This document shows positions 49,999 through 58,649 of a stretch of DNA of 64,000 nucleotides, piece after piece. The stretch comes from Streptomyces sp. NRRL F-5126 (GTDB taxonomy: Bacteria; Actinomycetota; Actinomycetes; Streptomycetales; Streptomycetaceae), in assembly GCF_000721265.1 (NCBI RefSeq), contig NZ_JOFZ01000006.1, positions 124,001 to 188,000 of the forward strand, in the 5' to 3' direction. Positions within the stretch are counted from its first letter, which is position 1. Each line of letters starts with the position of its first letter. Both the position numbers and the translations under genes were made by a program. Under the pieces are notes generated by a model, which searched no databases, was not told the DNA's origin, and was given only the letters and a program-made list of their open reading frames with translations.

Positions 49999-51210
49999 AT
50001 GCAGGTGATCCAGTCGACCAAGCTCGCCAACGTCTGTTACGAGATCCGTGGCCCGGTTCTCGACGAGGCGATGCGCCTGGAGGCGGCGGGCCACCGCATC
50101 CTCAAGCTCAACACGGGCAACCCGGCGGCATTCGGTTTCGAGTGCCCCCCGGAGATCCTCGAGGACATGCTCCGCAACCTCGCCACGGCCCACGGGTACG
50201 GCGACGCGAAGGGGCTGCTGTCGGCGCGCCGCGCCGTGATGCAGCACTACCAGACCAAGGGCGTCCACGTCGGCGTGGAGGACATCTACCTCGGCAACGG
50301 CGTGTCCGAGCTGATCCAGATGTCCATGCAGGCGCTGCTCGACGACGGCGACGAGGTGCTCGTGCCCGCGCCCGACTACCCGCTGTGGACTGCGTCCGTG
50401 TCCCTCGCGGGCGGCACGGCGGTGCACTACCGGTGCGACGAGCAGGCCGACTGGCAGCCCGACCTCGCGGACATCGAGCGGAAGATCACCGACCGCACCA
50501 AGGCGATCGTGATCATCAACCCGAACAACCCCACCGGCGCGGTCTACGGCACCGAGATGCTGACCGCCCTGACCGACATCGCCCGCCGCCACCGCCTGGT
50601 CGTCTGCTCGGACGAGATCTACGACCGGATCCTCTACGACGGCGCCACCCACACCGCGACCGCCGCCGTGGCGCCGGACCTGCTGACGCTGACGTTCAAC
50701 GGCCTGTCCAAGAACTACCGGGTGGCGGGTTTCCGCTCGGGCTGGCTGGCCGTCTGCGGCCCCAAGGGCCACGCCACCTCCTACATCGAGGGACTGACGA
50801 TCCTCGCGAACATGCGGCTGTGCGCGAACATGCCGTCGCAGTACGCGGTGGCCGCGGCGCTCGGCGGCCGGCAGACGATCGACGACCTGGTGCTGCCGGG
50901 CGGCCGGATCAGGGAGCAGCGGGACACGGCGTACGAGCTGCTGACGCAGATCCCGGGGGTGACGTGCGTCAAGCCGAAGGGGGCGCTCTACCTGTTCCCG
51001 CGGCTCGACCCGGCGGTCTACAAGATCAAGGACGACCGGGAGATGGTGCTCGACCTGCTGCGGGCCGAGAAGATCATGGTGGTGCACGGCACGGGCTTCA
51101 ACTGGCCGGAGCCGGATCACTTCCGCATCGTGACACTGCCGCCCGCGTCGGACCTCGCGGAGGCCGTGACACGCATCGGGACGTTCCTGGACGGCTACTC
51201 ACAGCACTGA
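49999..51210 (+). CDS. Pyridoxal phosphate aminotransferase, AlaA type
   Basis: 403-residue fold-type I aminotransferase. ILKLNTGNPAAFGFECPPEI, YGDAKGLLSARRAV, LVPAPDYPLWTASVSLAGG, IINPNNPTGAVY, the cofactor-binding Asp in VVCSDEIYDRI and the Schiff-base Lys in NGLSKNYRVAGFRSGW are present. It resembles glutamate-pyruvate aminotransferase AlaA (alanine synthesis). It is probably leaderless. Its function looks unrelated to the neighbours. Confidence 0.88.
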   Translation: MQVIQSTKLANVCYEIRGPVLDEAMRLEAAGHRILKLNTGNPAAFGFECPPEILEDMLRNLATAHGYGDAKGLLSARRAVMQHYQTKGVHVGVEDIYLGNGVSELIQMSMQALLDDGDEVLVPAPDYPLWTASVSLAGGTAVHYRCDEQADWQPDLADIERKITDRTKAIVIINPNNPTGAVYGTEMLTALTDIARRHRLVVCSDEIYDRILYDGATHTATAAVAPDLLTLTFNGLSKNYRVAGFRSGWLAVCGPKGHATSYIEGLTILANMRLCANMPSQYAVAAALGGRQTIDDLVLPGGRIREQRDTAYELLTQIPGVTCVKPKGALYLFPRLDPAVYKIKDDREMVLDLLRAEKIMVVHGTGFNWPEPDHFRIVTLPPASDLAEAVTRIGTFLDGYSQH

Positions 51211-51312
51211 GGCCGACGCCGAGGGCGCTGCATGGCCCTCGTCACGCGATACCACTCAACTTTAGACTGATTCCAATGTAGGATGGTTTCCTGACCATGC
51301 CAGGAGGCCACC

Positions 51313-51705
51313 ATGTACGAGCCGATCCGCACGAAGTCGGTCCACTCGATGGCCGGCCCGCGCCCCGACGTCCCCCACCGCAGCCGCGAGGAGGAGCTGG
51401 ACAGCCAGCTCGCCGGCTACCTGACGGCCCTCCTCACGGTGACGGACGAGCTCGGCCTCGACGAGGCCGCGGACCACGTCCTGCGGGAGATCGTCCGGCT
51501 GCGGGGCGCCGCGCCCGTCCGCGCGGCGGCGGACGACACCTCGTCGCACCGCCCCGACCTGCACCGCCGCGCGGCCGCGGCGGCCGCCCGCGCGCTGGTC
51601 GTCGCGGAGTCCCGCGGCGACACGGCGGCGAGCCGCCTGCTGACGGAGCGCCTCGACGCCCACCGGGCCGCCATGAGCGAGGCGCGCCTCGCGACGTCGC
51701 ACTGA
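51313..51705 (+). CDS. Hypothetical helical protein
   Basis: 130 residues, no recognised domain. Mostly helical, with EEELDSQLAGYLTALLTVTD, ELGLDEAADHVLREIVRLRG and RRAAAAAARALVVAESRGDT. CCAGGAGGCCACC directly before ATG 51313 is an excellent ribosome site, and TAGGAT at 51279-51284 is a possible -10 box, so it is likely expressed. There is no signal peptide. It lies convergent to the DUF397 genes. Confidence 0.7.
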   Translation: MYEPIRTKSVHSMAGPRPDVPHRSREEELDSQLAGYLTALLTVTDELGLDEAADHVLREIVRLRGAAPVRAAADDTSSHRPDLHRRAAAAAARALVVAESRGDTAASRLLTERLDAHRAAMSEARLATSH

Positions 51706-51730
51706 TCCGCTCGCGCGGACGGATCAGCGC

Positions 51731-51940
51731 TCAGCGCTGCGCCGCGTGCGCGACGAACCGCGCCCAGGCGCGGGGCGCGAGCGCGAGGTGTGCGCCCGCC
51801 ACGTCCTTGGAGTCCCGCACGTGGACCGCCCCCGGGGCGGCGGCTATCTCGACGCAGTCGTTGCCGTCGCCGCTGCTGCTGTAGCTGCTTCTGAGCCAGG
51901 AAAAGGCGTGGCGGTTCAAGGTCGTCGAGATGCGGCTCAT
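51731..51940 (-). CDS. DUF397 protein, copy 2
   Basis: 69 residues. The DUF397 pattern WLRSSYSSSGDGNDCVEIAA (W-x-x-S-S-x-S), then PGAVHVRDSKD and AWARFVAHA, is complete. ATG 51938-51940 has TTGGAG upstream. It is a paralogue of the DUF397 protein 45 bases upstream. Such BldB/WhiJ-associated proteins are thought to bind or antagonise the neighbouring XRE regulator. Confidence 0.88.
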   Translation of the reverse strand: MSRISTTLNRHAFSWLRSSYSSSGDGNDCVEIAAAPGAVHVRDSKDVAGAHLALAPRAWARFVAHAAQR

Positions 51941-51984
51941 AGTTCTCCAAGCGGTCGCTCGATGAGGGCGGCCCGCGACACGCG

Positions 51985-52194
51985 TCAGCCGCGAGACACA
52001 TGCGCCACGAAGCGGGCCCAGGCACCGGACGCGAGGGCGAGCCGTGCGCCGTCGGCGTCCTTGGAGTCCCGGACGTGGACCGCCCCGGGGGCGGCGGCTA
52101 TCTCGACACACGAGTCGCCCTCGCTGCTGCTGCTGTGGCTGCTCTTGAACCACAGGAGGTCGAAGGCATCTCCGGCAGAGGTGTCGCGACTCAT
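51985..52194 (-). CDS. DUF397 protein, copy 1
   Basis: 69 residues: LWFKSSHSSSSEGDSCVEIA, then AAPGAVHVRDSKDADGAR and AWARFVAHVSRG. The ATG at 52192-52194 overlaps the XRE gene stop (ATGA), with GGGGGAG upstream, so it is made together with that regulator. Confidence 0.9.
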   Translation of the reverse strand: MSRDTSAGDAFDLLWFKSSHSSSSEGDSCVEIAAAPGAVHVRDSKDADGARLALASGAWARFVAHVSRG

Positions 52195-53066
52195 GTCTCC
52201 CCCAGCAATCGCTCGATGAAGGCCTTCGACTCACGAGGCGTGAGAGCCTGGGCCCGGATGATGCCATACCGCAACTCCAGAATACGGAGCTGCCTCGGCT
52301 CGGTGACCGTTCGCCCGCCGGCCACCGCGGGCGAACGGCCAACAGCCGCCCCGGTCTCGAACTTCAGGATCTCGATGCCGCCCGCCACTCCCGCGTGCTC
52401 CTCGCGATCCATCGGCATCACCTGAAGCTCGACGTTCCGCAAGTGCCCGATCTCCAGCAGCTTTTCGAGCTGTCCCCGCAGCAGTGGCCTACCGCCAAGC
52501 GGGCGCCGCAGCGTCCACTCCTCCAGCACGAAGCTGAGTTCCGGCGCCGGGCACCGCTCGAAGACGGCCTTGCGCGCCATGCGCGCCGAGGCGAACCGCT
52601 CGATCTCCTCCTCGGCGTAAGCCGGGCGCCGCATCCTGAGCAGCCCCCGCGCATACTCCTGGGTCTGCAGCAGACCGTGCACGTTCAGCGGATCGTAGAG
52701 CTGCAGCTCTACTGCTTGCGCCTCGGAACGGGCCAGATCCCGCACCTTCTTCGGGTACCGGACCTTGGCGACGTCCTCCTTCATCGCCGCCAGCAGGCCG
52801 CCCGCCGCGAGCACCTCGTCGGCCTTGTCCAGGTACTCGGGACGGGGGATCCGCTTGCCGCCCTCGATCTTGTAGACCAGGTCCTCGCCGTACCCGGTCG
52901 CCACCCCGAACTCCCCGGCCCGCATCCCCGCCGCCTCCCGCCGGAGCCTCAACTGCCGCCCCACGGTGGCGATCACAGCGACACCCCAGTCGTCGTCCGG
53001 GTCCACCTCCCAGCCGGGCCCGTCCGCCTCGTCCCCGGGCCGCTGCGTCCCGCCGTCCACCGTCAT
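52191..53066 (-). CDS. Scr1/WhiJ-type XRE family regulator
   Basis: 291 residues. The helix-turn-helix is VGRQLRLRREAAGMRAGEFG, then VATGYGEDLVYKIEGGKRIP. The C-terminal Scr1 (DUF5753) domain is LYDPLNVHGLLQTQEYARGL, ELSFVLEEWTLRRPLGG, LEIGHLRNVELQVMP and the final ESKAFIERLL. ATG 53064-53066 has GGGAGGA upstream. With DUF397 partners downstream and an RsbW-like ATPase divergent, it forms a WhiJ-like developmental cassette. Confidence 0.92.
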   Translation of the reverse strand: MTVDGGTQRPGDEADGPGWEVDPDDDWGVAVIATVGRQLRLRREAAGMRAGEFGVATGYGEDLVYKIEGGKRIPRPEYLDKADEVLAAGGLLAAMKEDVAKVRYPKKVRDLARSEAQAVELQLYDPLNVHGLLQTQEYARGLLRMRRPAYAEEEIERFASARMARKAVFERCPAPELSFVLEEWTLRRPLGGRPLLRGQLEKLLEIGHLRNVELQVMPMDREEHAGVAGGIEILKFETGAAVGRSPAVAGGRTVTEPRQLRILELRYGIIRAQALTPRESKAFIERLLGET

Positions 53067-53218
53067 CCCCGTCCTCCCGTCCCGGCGCCACACCGCCTCG
53101 TACCGTCGCGCCCTGCCCGTGAAGCGGCGCCGACAGTCCGGACAGCACCGGACAAGCAACCGACAGTCACCGTACGCAACGGCCCGAACCCTTCACAGCG
53201 TAGGCACGGCCAGACACG

Positions 53219-53752
53219 GTGAGTGACGTGCTCCAGAAACCCGCCACCCCACCGGCCCACCCCGACCCATCGCTCAGCGTGCAGCTGTCGTCCACACCGC
53301 GCGGCGCGCGCCTCGCGCGGCTGCTCACGGACGTCCAACTGCGCGAATGGGGACTCCCGTCGGACCCCGCGCTCCTGATCGTGGCCGAGCTGGCTGCGAA
53401 CGCGGCCACCCATGGCCGCGTTCCGGGCCGCGACTTTCGGCTCGTCCTCCGTCTGCACGCCGACGGCGTCCTGCGGATCGAGGTCACGGACACTCGGGGC
53501 GAGAGCCTGCCCGAGGCTCAACCTCCGTGCGCGGACGCGGAGTCAGGGCGCGGCCTGCTCCTCGTGGACGCACTCGCACACCGGTGGGGCGTCACGCACG
53601 ACGCTTTCCCTCGAAAGACGGTCTGGGCCGAACTGCCCCTCGTGCACACGACAGGGGGACGGAACCGAACGAAGTCCCGGCGCACGCACGTTCCTCGCAC
53701 GCTCGCTCGCGCGAGTGAAGAATCCGGCTTATCGGGATTTCCGGTCACCTGA
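53219..53752 (+). CDS. RsbW-like ATP-binding (anti-sigma type) protein
   Basis: 177 residues with a GHKL ATPase fold. The N box is LLIVAELAANAATHG, then IEVTDTRGESLP (D-x-G) and SGRGLLLVDALAHRWGV (G2 box). No DNA-binding or membrane part is seen. The last 35 residues are a basic tail. Start is GTG 53219, divergent from the XRE gene by 152 bases. In WhiJ-type clusters such kinases accompany the XRE/DUF397 pair; target proteins are unknown. Confidence 0.85.
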   Translation: MSDVLQKPATPPAHPDPSLSVQLSSTPRGARLARLLTDVQLREWGLPSDPALLIVAELAANAATHGRVPGRDFRLVLRLHADGVLRIEVTDTRGESLPEAQPPCADAESGRGLLLVDALAHRWGVTHDAFPRKTVWAELPLVHTTGGRNRTKSRRTHVPRTLARASEESGLSGFPVT

Positions 53753-53806
53753 CCGCCTTACTCTCACCACGACAGCCCTCGACGCGCCCCGTTAGAGACA
53801 GGAACC

Positions 53807-54693
53807 ATGGTCAAGTCGTCACACGAAGCGATGCACCGGATCTTCCAGCACGACCCGGGCCTCTTCAGCCGGGTCTCCCGTGTGCTGGGCATCCCGATAG
53901 CCGCTCCGGTGAAAGTGGCGGTGCTGCCGACGGATCTCACGGAGACCAATCCAGTGGAACGCCGTGTGGACACACTGCTGCGCCTGGAAACCGCGGAGCA
54001 GGGCGCGTTCCTGCTGGCCATCGAGGCACAGGGACGGCCTGCGGCCGACAAACCGGCGAGCTGGGCGTACTACGTCTCGTTCCTGTGGAGCAAGTACCGG
54101 CTGCCGACCGCGCTGCTGGTCGTGTGCCAGGACCGCGGCACCGCACACTGGGCCCAGCGGCCCGTGTCCAGCGGCCCACCCGGACTGCCCACACTCACCG
54201 TGCAGCCCGTCGTCGCGGGCCCGCACAACATGCCGGTGATCACCGATCCAGAGGAGGCCCGCGCCGACCTGGCGCTCGCCACCCTGGCAGCGATCACCCA
54301 CGCCGCGAACCCGGACATTGGTACCGTATTGAGGGCCTTGTCCACCGCTCTCAAAGACGTCCCCGAGGACGAAGCAGATCCGATCATCGAATTCACCGCG
54401 CAGGGCATGGGCAAGCGCCCGGCAAGGACCTCTGGAGGAAACTGGTGGCCGTGGACCTCTCTTTCTACAAGTCGTACCTCTCGGAAGAAATCCGCGACGA
54501 AGGCCGGGCGCAGGGCACGGCCCAGCGCGGCGCTGAGGACGTCCTGCTGGTGCTGGAGCAGCGGGGCCTCGACGTCTCCGACGACGCCCGCACACGCGTC
54601 ATGGACTGCGACGACCCCGAGACCCTCCGCCAGTGGCTGACCCGCGCCGTCACGGCACCCACGGCAGAGGCCATCTTCGAAGAAGAGGACTGA
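53807..54693 (+). pseudogene. Rpn/PD-(D/E)XK nuclease-like gene, frameshifted
   Basis: The first frame (MVKSSHEAMHRIFQHDPGLF ... ALSTALKDVPEDEADPIIEF) is a PD-(D/E)XK-like protein common in Streptomyces; RRVDTLLRLETAEQGAFLLA and IEAQG hold the D-ExQ-type core. At about 54415-54430 coding moves to the +1 frame, which continues as KDLWRKLVAVDLSFYKSYLS and ends EAIFEEED at 54693. One base is missing relative to an intact gene. The original frame runs on only as nonsense to 54640. It may be a true mutation, a recoding site or a sequence error. Confidence 0.75.
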
Positions 54694-55111
54694 CGCTTCT
54701 GGCGAGGCGTCCGCAGCCTCACACCTTCCGACGGGAGTCCGATAGCGATGGCTTTCTCCGGCGCCATCACAACGACAACACCCTACGGAACGCGCGCTCA
54801 CCGACGCCGAGCCGGCAAAAGACCTCTGGAGGGAACTCGTGACTATGGACCTCTCTTTCTACACGTCGTACCTCTCGGAAGAAATCCGCGACGAGGGCAG
54901 GGCTCAAGGACGCGACGAAGGCCGGGCGCAGGGCACGGCCCAGCGCGGCGCTGAGGACGTCCTGCTCGTGCTGGAGCAGCGGGGCCTCGACGTCTCCGAC
55001 GATGTCCGCACACGTGTCACCGACTGCAGCGACCCCGAGACCCTCCGCCAGTGGCTGGCCCGCGCCCTCACAGCAGCCACGGCGGAGGACATCTTCGGCG
55101 AAGAGGGCTGA
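54421..55111 (+). repeat. Imperfect direct duplication, about 270-300 bp units
   Basis: 54421-54693 and 54812-55111 are close copies over their whole length, separated by about 118 bases. The central part (encoding AQGTAQRGAEDVLLVLEQRG) is almost base-for-base identical. Confidence 0.8.
54812..55111 (+). pseudogene. Duplicated 3-prime end of the Rpn-like gene
   Basis: Starting at AAAGACCTCTGG, this repeats the last third of the preceding gene: MDLSFYTSYLSEEIRDEGRA, then QRGAEDVLLVLEQRGLDVSD, ending DIFGEEG. A GTG at 54839 and ATG at 54845 could start a 90-residue peptide, but the nuclease core is absent. It carries an extra GRAQGRDE (24 bp) relative to the first copy, from slippage in the RDEGRAQG repeat. 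Confidence 0.7.
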
Positions 55112-55122
55112 CGCCCCGGCGG

Positions 55123-55139
55123 CGGGTAGCCGCTACCCG
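55123..55139. terminator. Small hairpin between convergent genes
   Basis: CGGGTAGC, one base, GCTACCCG (55123-55139); the permease TAG stop lies in the right arm. It is a possible terminator for both flanking genes. Confidence 0.4.
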
Positions 55140-56794
55140 GCCGTCAGCCGATGCGCGGTGCGGCGCACCCACCATGCGCCGCAAGCCGCCAGCGCCAGCT
55201 GCCACAGCAGTTGCGGCACGGCGTAGGCGTGGCCCTGTGCCGCGACCTCGCACACCGGCGACAGCAGGGCGATGGCCGCGAGCGGGCCGCGGGCGTACCA
55301 CGCGGCGGTCTGCCACGGGCCGGTGTTGCCCATGGGGGTGTCCACGCCGATGGTGAGGTGCGTGGGCATGACGCCGCGGTACGAACTCACCAGCGCGGCC
55401 GCGACGAGCGCGGGGACGGACGCGACGAGGGGGATGAGCAGGCCTGCCGAGGCGGCGGACAGGGCGCACACGGCCGCCGCGCCCGCGGCTGCGGCGGGCA
55501 GGAGCAGCGCCACGGGTACCACTGCGTGCAGAAGCGCCAGCGAACGGAAGCTCCACACCAGGTTGGCCGAGCGGCGCACGTCGTCGCTCTCCAGGCGCGC
55601 CGGCTCGGTCAGTTGCGCGGCTGCCAGGTAGAGCGCCACGAGGGAGCCGACGACGGCGAGCAGGCGCGGCGCCCCGGCGAGCGATCCGGCGCCGCTCGAC
55701 GCGCCGAGCGCCACGGCGGTCCAGGCGGCTGCCCAGCCGAGCCTGCGGGGATTGCGCAGGAGACAGGTGGCGTCCCGCCAGGGAATCAGCAGGCTCCCGT
55801 GCCGGGGCGGGGGCAGCCGCGCCAGCGGTGACGAACGCCGCGCACGCAAGGCGGGTATGCCCGCCCTGGCCTGGCGCAGGTCGAGCATGAGCACGGAGTC
55901 CCCCACCCGCGCCTCGACGGCCGCCCGCAGGCGCAGCGCGGACTGCGGGATCCGGGGAAGCTCCCGCACGCCCAGCAGCAGGCCGAGCGCCGGGGCTACG
56001 AGAGCGAGCGCCGAACCGGCGGCGGCCTGCGTGCCCATGGCCCCCATCGCCCACAGCAGTGGCTGGGCGGCCCATCCCCAGGGGCCGGACCACAGCAGTA
56101 CCTGTGCGAGCACGTGGCCGTCCCACCCGCGCAGGCACAGGAGCGTTCCCGCGGCCGCCGCCGCGGCCACGACCCACCCGGCGGCGAAGAGCGCGCCGGC
56201 TCGTCGCGTCAGGGCTGCGGCACCGCGCTCGACCAGCGCGCCAAGGGCGCACGCCATCAGCGCGGCGGAGAGGCCGGTGGCCGCTCCGGCCACGGTCAGC
56301 AGCGCCCATGGACGGTCCGACACTTCCTGCAGCAGCACGCCCGCTACTGCCCCGAGAACAACGCCGACAGCGGCCGACAGGGCGGCGGACGCCCGCAGTC
56401 GGGGCAACAGCAGGTCACGGCGGCTGATCCGCGACGGCAGGAGCAGCTGGGTCGCCGCCCGGTCCAGCACCACGGGTCCCCGCCACATCGCGGCACGCGC
56501 CGTGAGGAGCAGCACGAGGAAGAGGACCGTGGGAGCGAGCAGCAGGGACAGCTCGGAGGCGTGCACGGGCATGCGGCCCGCACCAGCCGATCCGTCCGCG
56601 TGCGCCGCGTGCGACCAGCGGACCAGTGCCGGAACGATCCAGAAGCCGCCGAACAGGGCCGCGATGTAGAGGTAGAGCCACGCACCGCGCCGCCGGTCGG
56701 CGCGCGAGGAGGTCCGGGCCTCGCGCAGGAAGCGCAGCGCCTCGGCCGGGTCCCCGGGTCCGCCGACGTCCCGGCACGTTCGCGACGGCGTCAC
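55133..56794 (-). CDS. ABC transporter permease, large membrane protein
   Basis: 553 residues with about 14 hydrophobic segments, in the style of ABC-2/DUF6297-type permeases. The first is GAWLYLYIAALFGGFWIVPA; VSDRPWALLTVAGAATGLSA and RLLAVVGSLVALYLAAAQL lie further on. Cytoplasmic loops are Arg-rich (RRDLLLPRLRASAAL, PWRDATCLLRNPRRLGW). GTG 56792-56794 lies 13 bases after the ATPase stop; the frame is open further upstream inside the ATPase gene. It forms an exporter with the ATPase; the substrate is unknown. Confidence 0.78.
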   Translation of the reverse strand: MTPSRTCRDVGGPGDPAEALRFLREARTSSRADRRRGAWLYLYIAALFGGFWIVPALVRWSHAAHADGSAGAGRMPVHASELSLLLAPTVLFLVLLLTARAAMWRGPVVLDRAATQLLLPSRISRRDLLLPRLRASAALSAAVGVVLGAVAGVLLQEVSDRPWALLTVAGAATGLSAALMACALGALVERGAAALTRRAGALFAAGWVVAAAAAAGTLLCLRGWDGHVLAQVLLWSGPWGWAAQPLLWAMGAMGTQAAAGSALALVAPALGLLLGVRELPRIPQSALRLRAAVEARVGDSVLMLDLRQARAGIPALRARRSSPLARLPPPRHGSLLIPWRDATCLLRNPRRLGWAAAWTAVALGASSGAGSLAGAPRLLAVVGSLVALYLAAAQLTEPARLESDDVRRSANLVWSFRSLALLHAVVPVALLLPAAAAGAAAVCALSAASAGLLIPLVASVPALVAAALVSSYRGVMPTHLTIGVDTPMGNTGPWQTAAWYARGPLAAIALLSPVCEVAAQGHAYAVPQLLWQLALAACGAWWVRRTAHRLTAG

Positions 56795-56807
56795 CGCCCG
56801 AGCCCGC

Positions 56808-57515
56808 TCACCGGTCCTGCTCCTCCTCCGGCGCGAAGTCGCCGGAGCCCGCCGCCATGGCATCGGGTCCGAGCCGGACGACGCGGTCGGCCGTGTCGTT
56901 CAGCACCTGGTGGTGAGTTGCCATCAGGACCGCCTTGCCGCTGTCCCGGTGCGAGGCGATGAGCTCGGCGAGACGCCGGCGGGCGCCGGAGTCGAGGCGC
57001 TGTTCGGGTTCGTCGAGGATGAGCAGGTCGTGCGGTCTGACGAAGGCGGCGGCCAGCAGCAGCGCCTGCGTCTGGCCGGAGGAGAGTGCGGAGGGCACGT
57101 GGTCGGCTCGGTCCGTGAGCCGGTGGGCCCGCAGCACCCGCTCGACGGCGCCCTCGGTGTCGCCGCCCATGCCGTGGGAGAGGGCCACCAACCGCAGGTG
57201 CTCGCGCACGGTCAGGTCCGGGTAGAAGGCCCCGGGATCCATGACCGACGCCACGCGCGCGCGGACGTCGGGCGCGTCCTCGTCGATGTGGTGTCCGCCG
57301 AAGAGGACCGTTCCCTCGGTGGGACGGTCCCGGCCTGCGGCGATACGCAGGAGCGTGCTCTTCCCCGACCCGTTCTCCCCGACCAGGGAGACGCATTCGC
57401 CGCGGTCCAGGCGCAGGCTCACACCGTCGAGCACGGCTCGGTCGCCGTACTGGCGCTTGATCCCGGTCAGTTCCAGCAAAGGCGCGGTCCGTTGCCTGCC
57501 CGCTGGTTCCTTCAT
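56808..57515 (-). CDS. ABC transporter ATP-binding protein
   Basis: 235 residues. Walker A is SLVGENGSGKSTLLRIAAG, the Q-loop region is VASVMDPGAFYPDLTVREHL (Q replaced in this reading by D), the signature is SALSSGQTQALLLAAAF, Walker B is LLILDEPEQRLD and the switch is MATHHQVLND. The signature LSSGQ is a permitted variant of LSGGQ. ATG 57513-57515 has GGAGG about 10 nt upstream. It is coexpressed with the permease. Confidence 0.9.
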   Translation of the reverse strand: MKEPAGRQRTAPLLELTGIKRQYGDRAVLDGVSLRLDRGECVSLVGENGSGKSTLLRIAAGRDRPTEGTVLFGGHHIDEDAPDVRARVASVMDPGAFYPDLTVREHLRLVALSHGMGGDTEGAVERVLRAHRLTDRADHVPSALSSGQTQALLLAAAFVRPHDLLILDEPEQRLDSGARRRLAELIASHRDSGKAVLMATHHQVLNDTADRVVRLGPDAMAAGSGDFAPEEEQDR

Positions 57516-57596
57516 CGTGCGGTGGCCTCCTGGAGCGCGTCGGTACGACACGGTACCCGCCGGGTCCGTACGCCGGGTCCGCACCTGCTGGGCGAT

Positions 57597-57657
57597 CCAA
57601 TTACTTGGCTAGCCACCTAATCGGTGCTACGTTTTATGTGTCCAGCCACGTAATTGG
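57597..57657. promoter_or_regulatory. Probable MarR operators before the oxidoreductase operon
   Basis: CCAATTAC (57597-57604) and GTAATTGG (57650-57657) are exact complements. AGCCACCTAATCGG (57611-57624) recurs as AGCCACGTAATTGG (57644-57657), 33 bases apart. TGGCTAGCCA (57606-57615) is a perfect palindrome. The region is unusually AT-rich and the MarR gene ends the operon it fronts. Confidence 0.6.
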
Positions 57658-57692
57658 CATCGGTGGATCGTCCCGCGAAGGAGACAGCAGTC

Positions 57693-58607
57693 ATGAAGGC
57701 CATCGTTTTCGACACGTTCGGCGGCACCGAGGTCCTGCACGAGGCGGAGATCGAGACCCCGCGGCCCGGCCCCGGGCAGGTCCGGGTCCGCCTGCGGGCG
57801 GTCGGTGTCAACCCGGTGGACGGGAAGATCCGTTCCGGGGCCATGGAGAGCATCTTCCCCACCACGCTGCCGGCCGTCCCCGGCGGCGAGATCGCCGGGG
57901 TGGTCGACGCCCTCGGCGAAGGCGTCGACTCGTTCGCGGTGGGCGACGAGGTGCTCGGCTGGTCCGACACCGGCGCCTACGCGCAGTACGCGCTGGCCGA
58001 CGCGTCCGTTCTCGCCCTCAAGCCGGCCGGCCTCGGCTGGACGCACGCCGCCGCGCTGCCGGTGGCCGGTGACGGTGCCGACCGTGCCCTGGACCTGCTC
58101 GACGTCAAGGCCGGCGAGACCCTGCTCATCCACGGTGCATCCGGCGCGCTCGGCACCATGGCCGTCCAGTTCGCCGTCGCACGCGGTGCCCGCGTCATCG
58201 GCACCGCGGGGCCCGCCAACCAGGAGTACGTGGCCTCGCTCGGAGCCACCGCGCTGGTCTACGGCGACCACCTGGTCGAACGGGTCCGCGCAGTCGCCCC
58301 CGACGGTGTCGACGCCGTGCTCGACGTCGCCGGCAAGGGCGCGCTCGAGGACTCGATCACCCTGCGCGGAGGCACCGACCGGATCATCACCACAGCCGAC
58401 TTCCGCGCCCGCGAGCTCGGCGTCGTCTTCTCCGACGGGCCCCAGCGCCGCTCAGCCGCCCGCCTGGCCGAACTCGCCCAACTGGCCGCCGACGGCGACC
58501 TCGCCACCACCGTCGGTGCGACGCACCCGCTCGCCGACGCGGCCAGGGCCCAGCAGGCCAGCGACGCCGGTCACAGCCGCGGAAAGCTCGTCATCACCGT
58601 CGACTGA
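57693..58607 (+). CDS. NADP-dependent oxidoreductase, quinone-reductase type
   Basis: 304 residues. MKAIVFDTFGGTEVLHEAEI, VRLRAVGVNPVDGKIRSGAM and PGGEIAGVVDALGEGV make up the GroES-like domain, and TLLIHGASGALGTMAVQFAVARGA is the NADPH loop. It has no zinc ligands. ATG 57693 has AAGGAG upstream. It is the first gene of an operon with an old-yellow-enzyme reductase and a MarR regulator, suggesting response to electrophilic enones or quinones. Confidence 0.88.
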   Translation: MKAIVFDTFGGTEVLHEAEIETPRPGPGQVRVRLRAVGVNPVDGKIRSGAMESIFPTTLPAVPGGEIAGVVDALGEGVDSFAVGDEVLGWSDTGAYAQYALADASVLALKPAGLGWTHAAALPVAGDGADRALDLLDVKAGETLLIHGASGALGTMAVQFAVARGARVIGTAGPANQEYVASLGATALVYGDHLVERVRAVAPDGVDAVLDVAGKGALEDSITLRGGTDRIITTADFRARELGVVFSDGPQRRSAARLAELAQLAADGDLATTVGATHPLADAARAQQASDAGHSRGKLVITVD

Positions 58608-58649
58608 TCACCGGCTCCACCCGACCAACCAGTACCGAGGAGAATCACC

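Noticed and set aside
53807..55111. Insertion sequence or transposase
   Set aside because: Rpn/PD-(D/E)XK proteins are sometimes labelled transposases, but there are no terminal inverted repeats or target duplications; the repeat is a duplicated gene tail.
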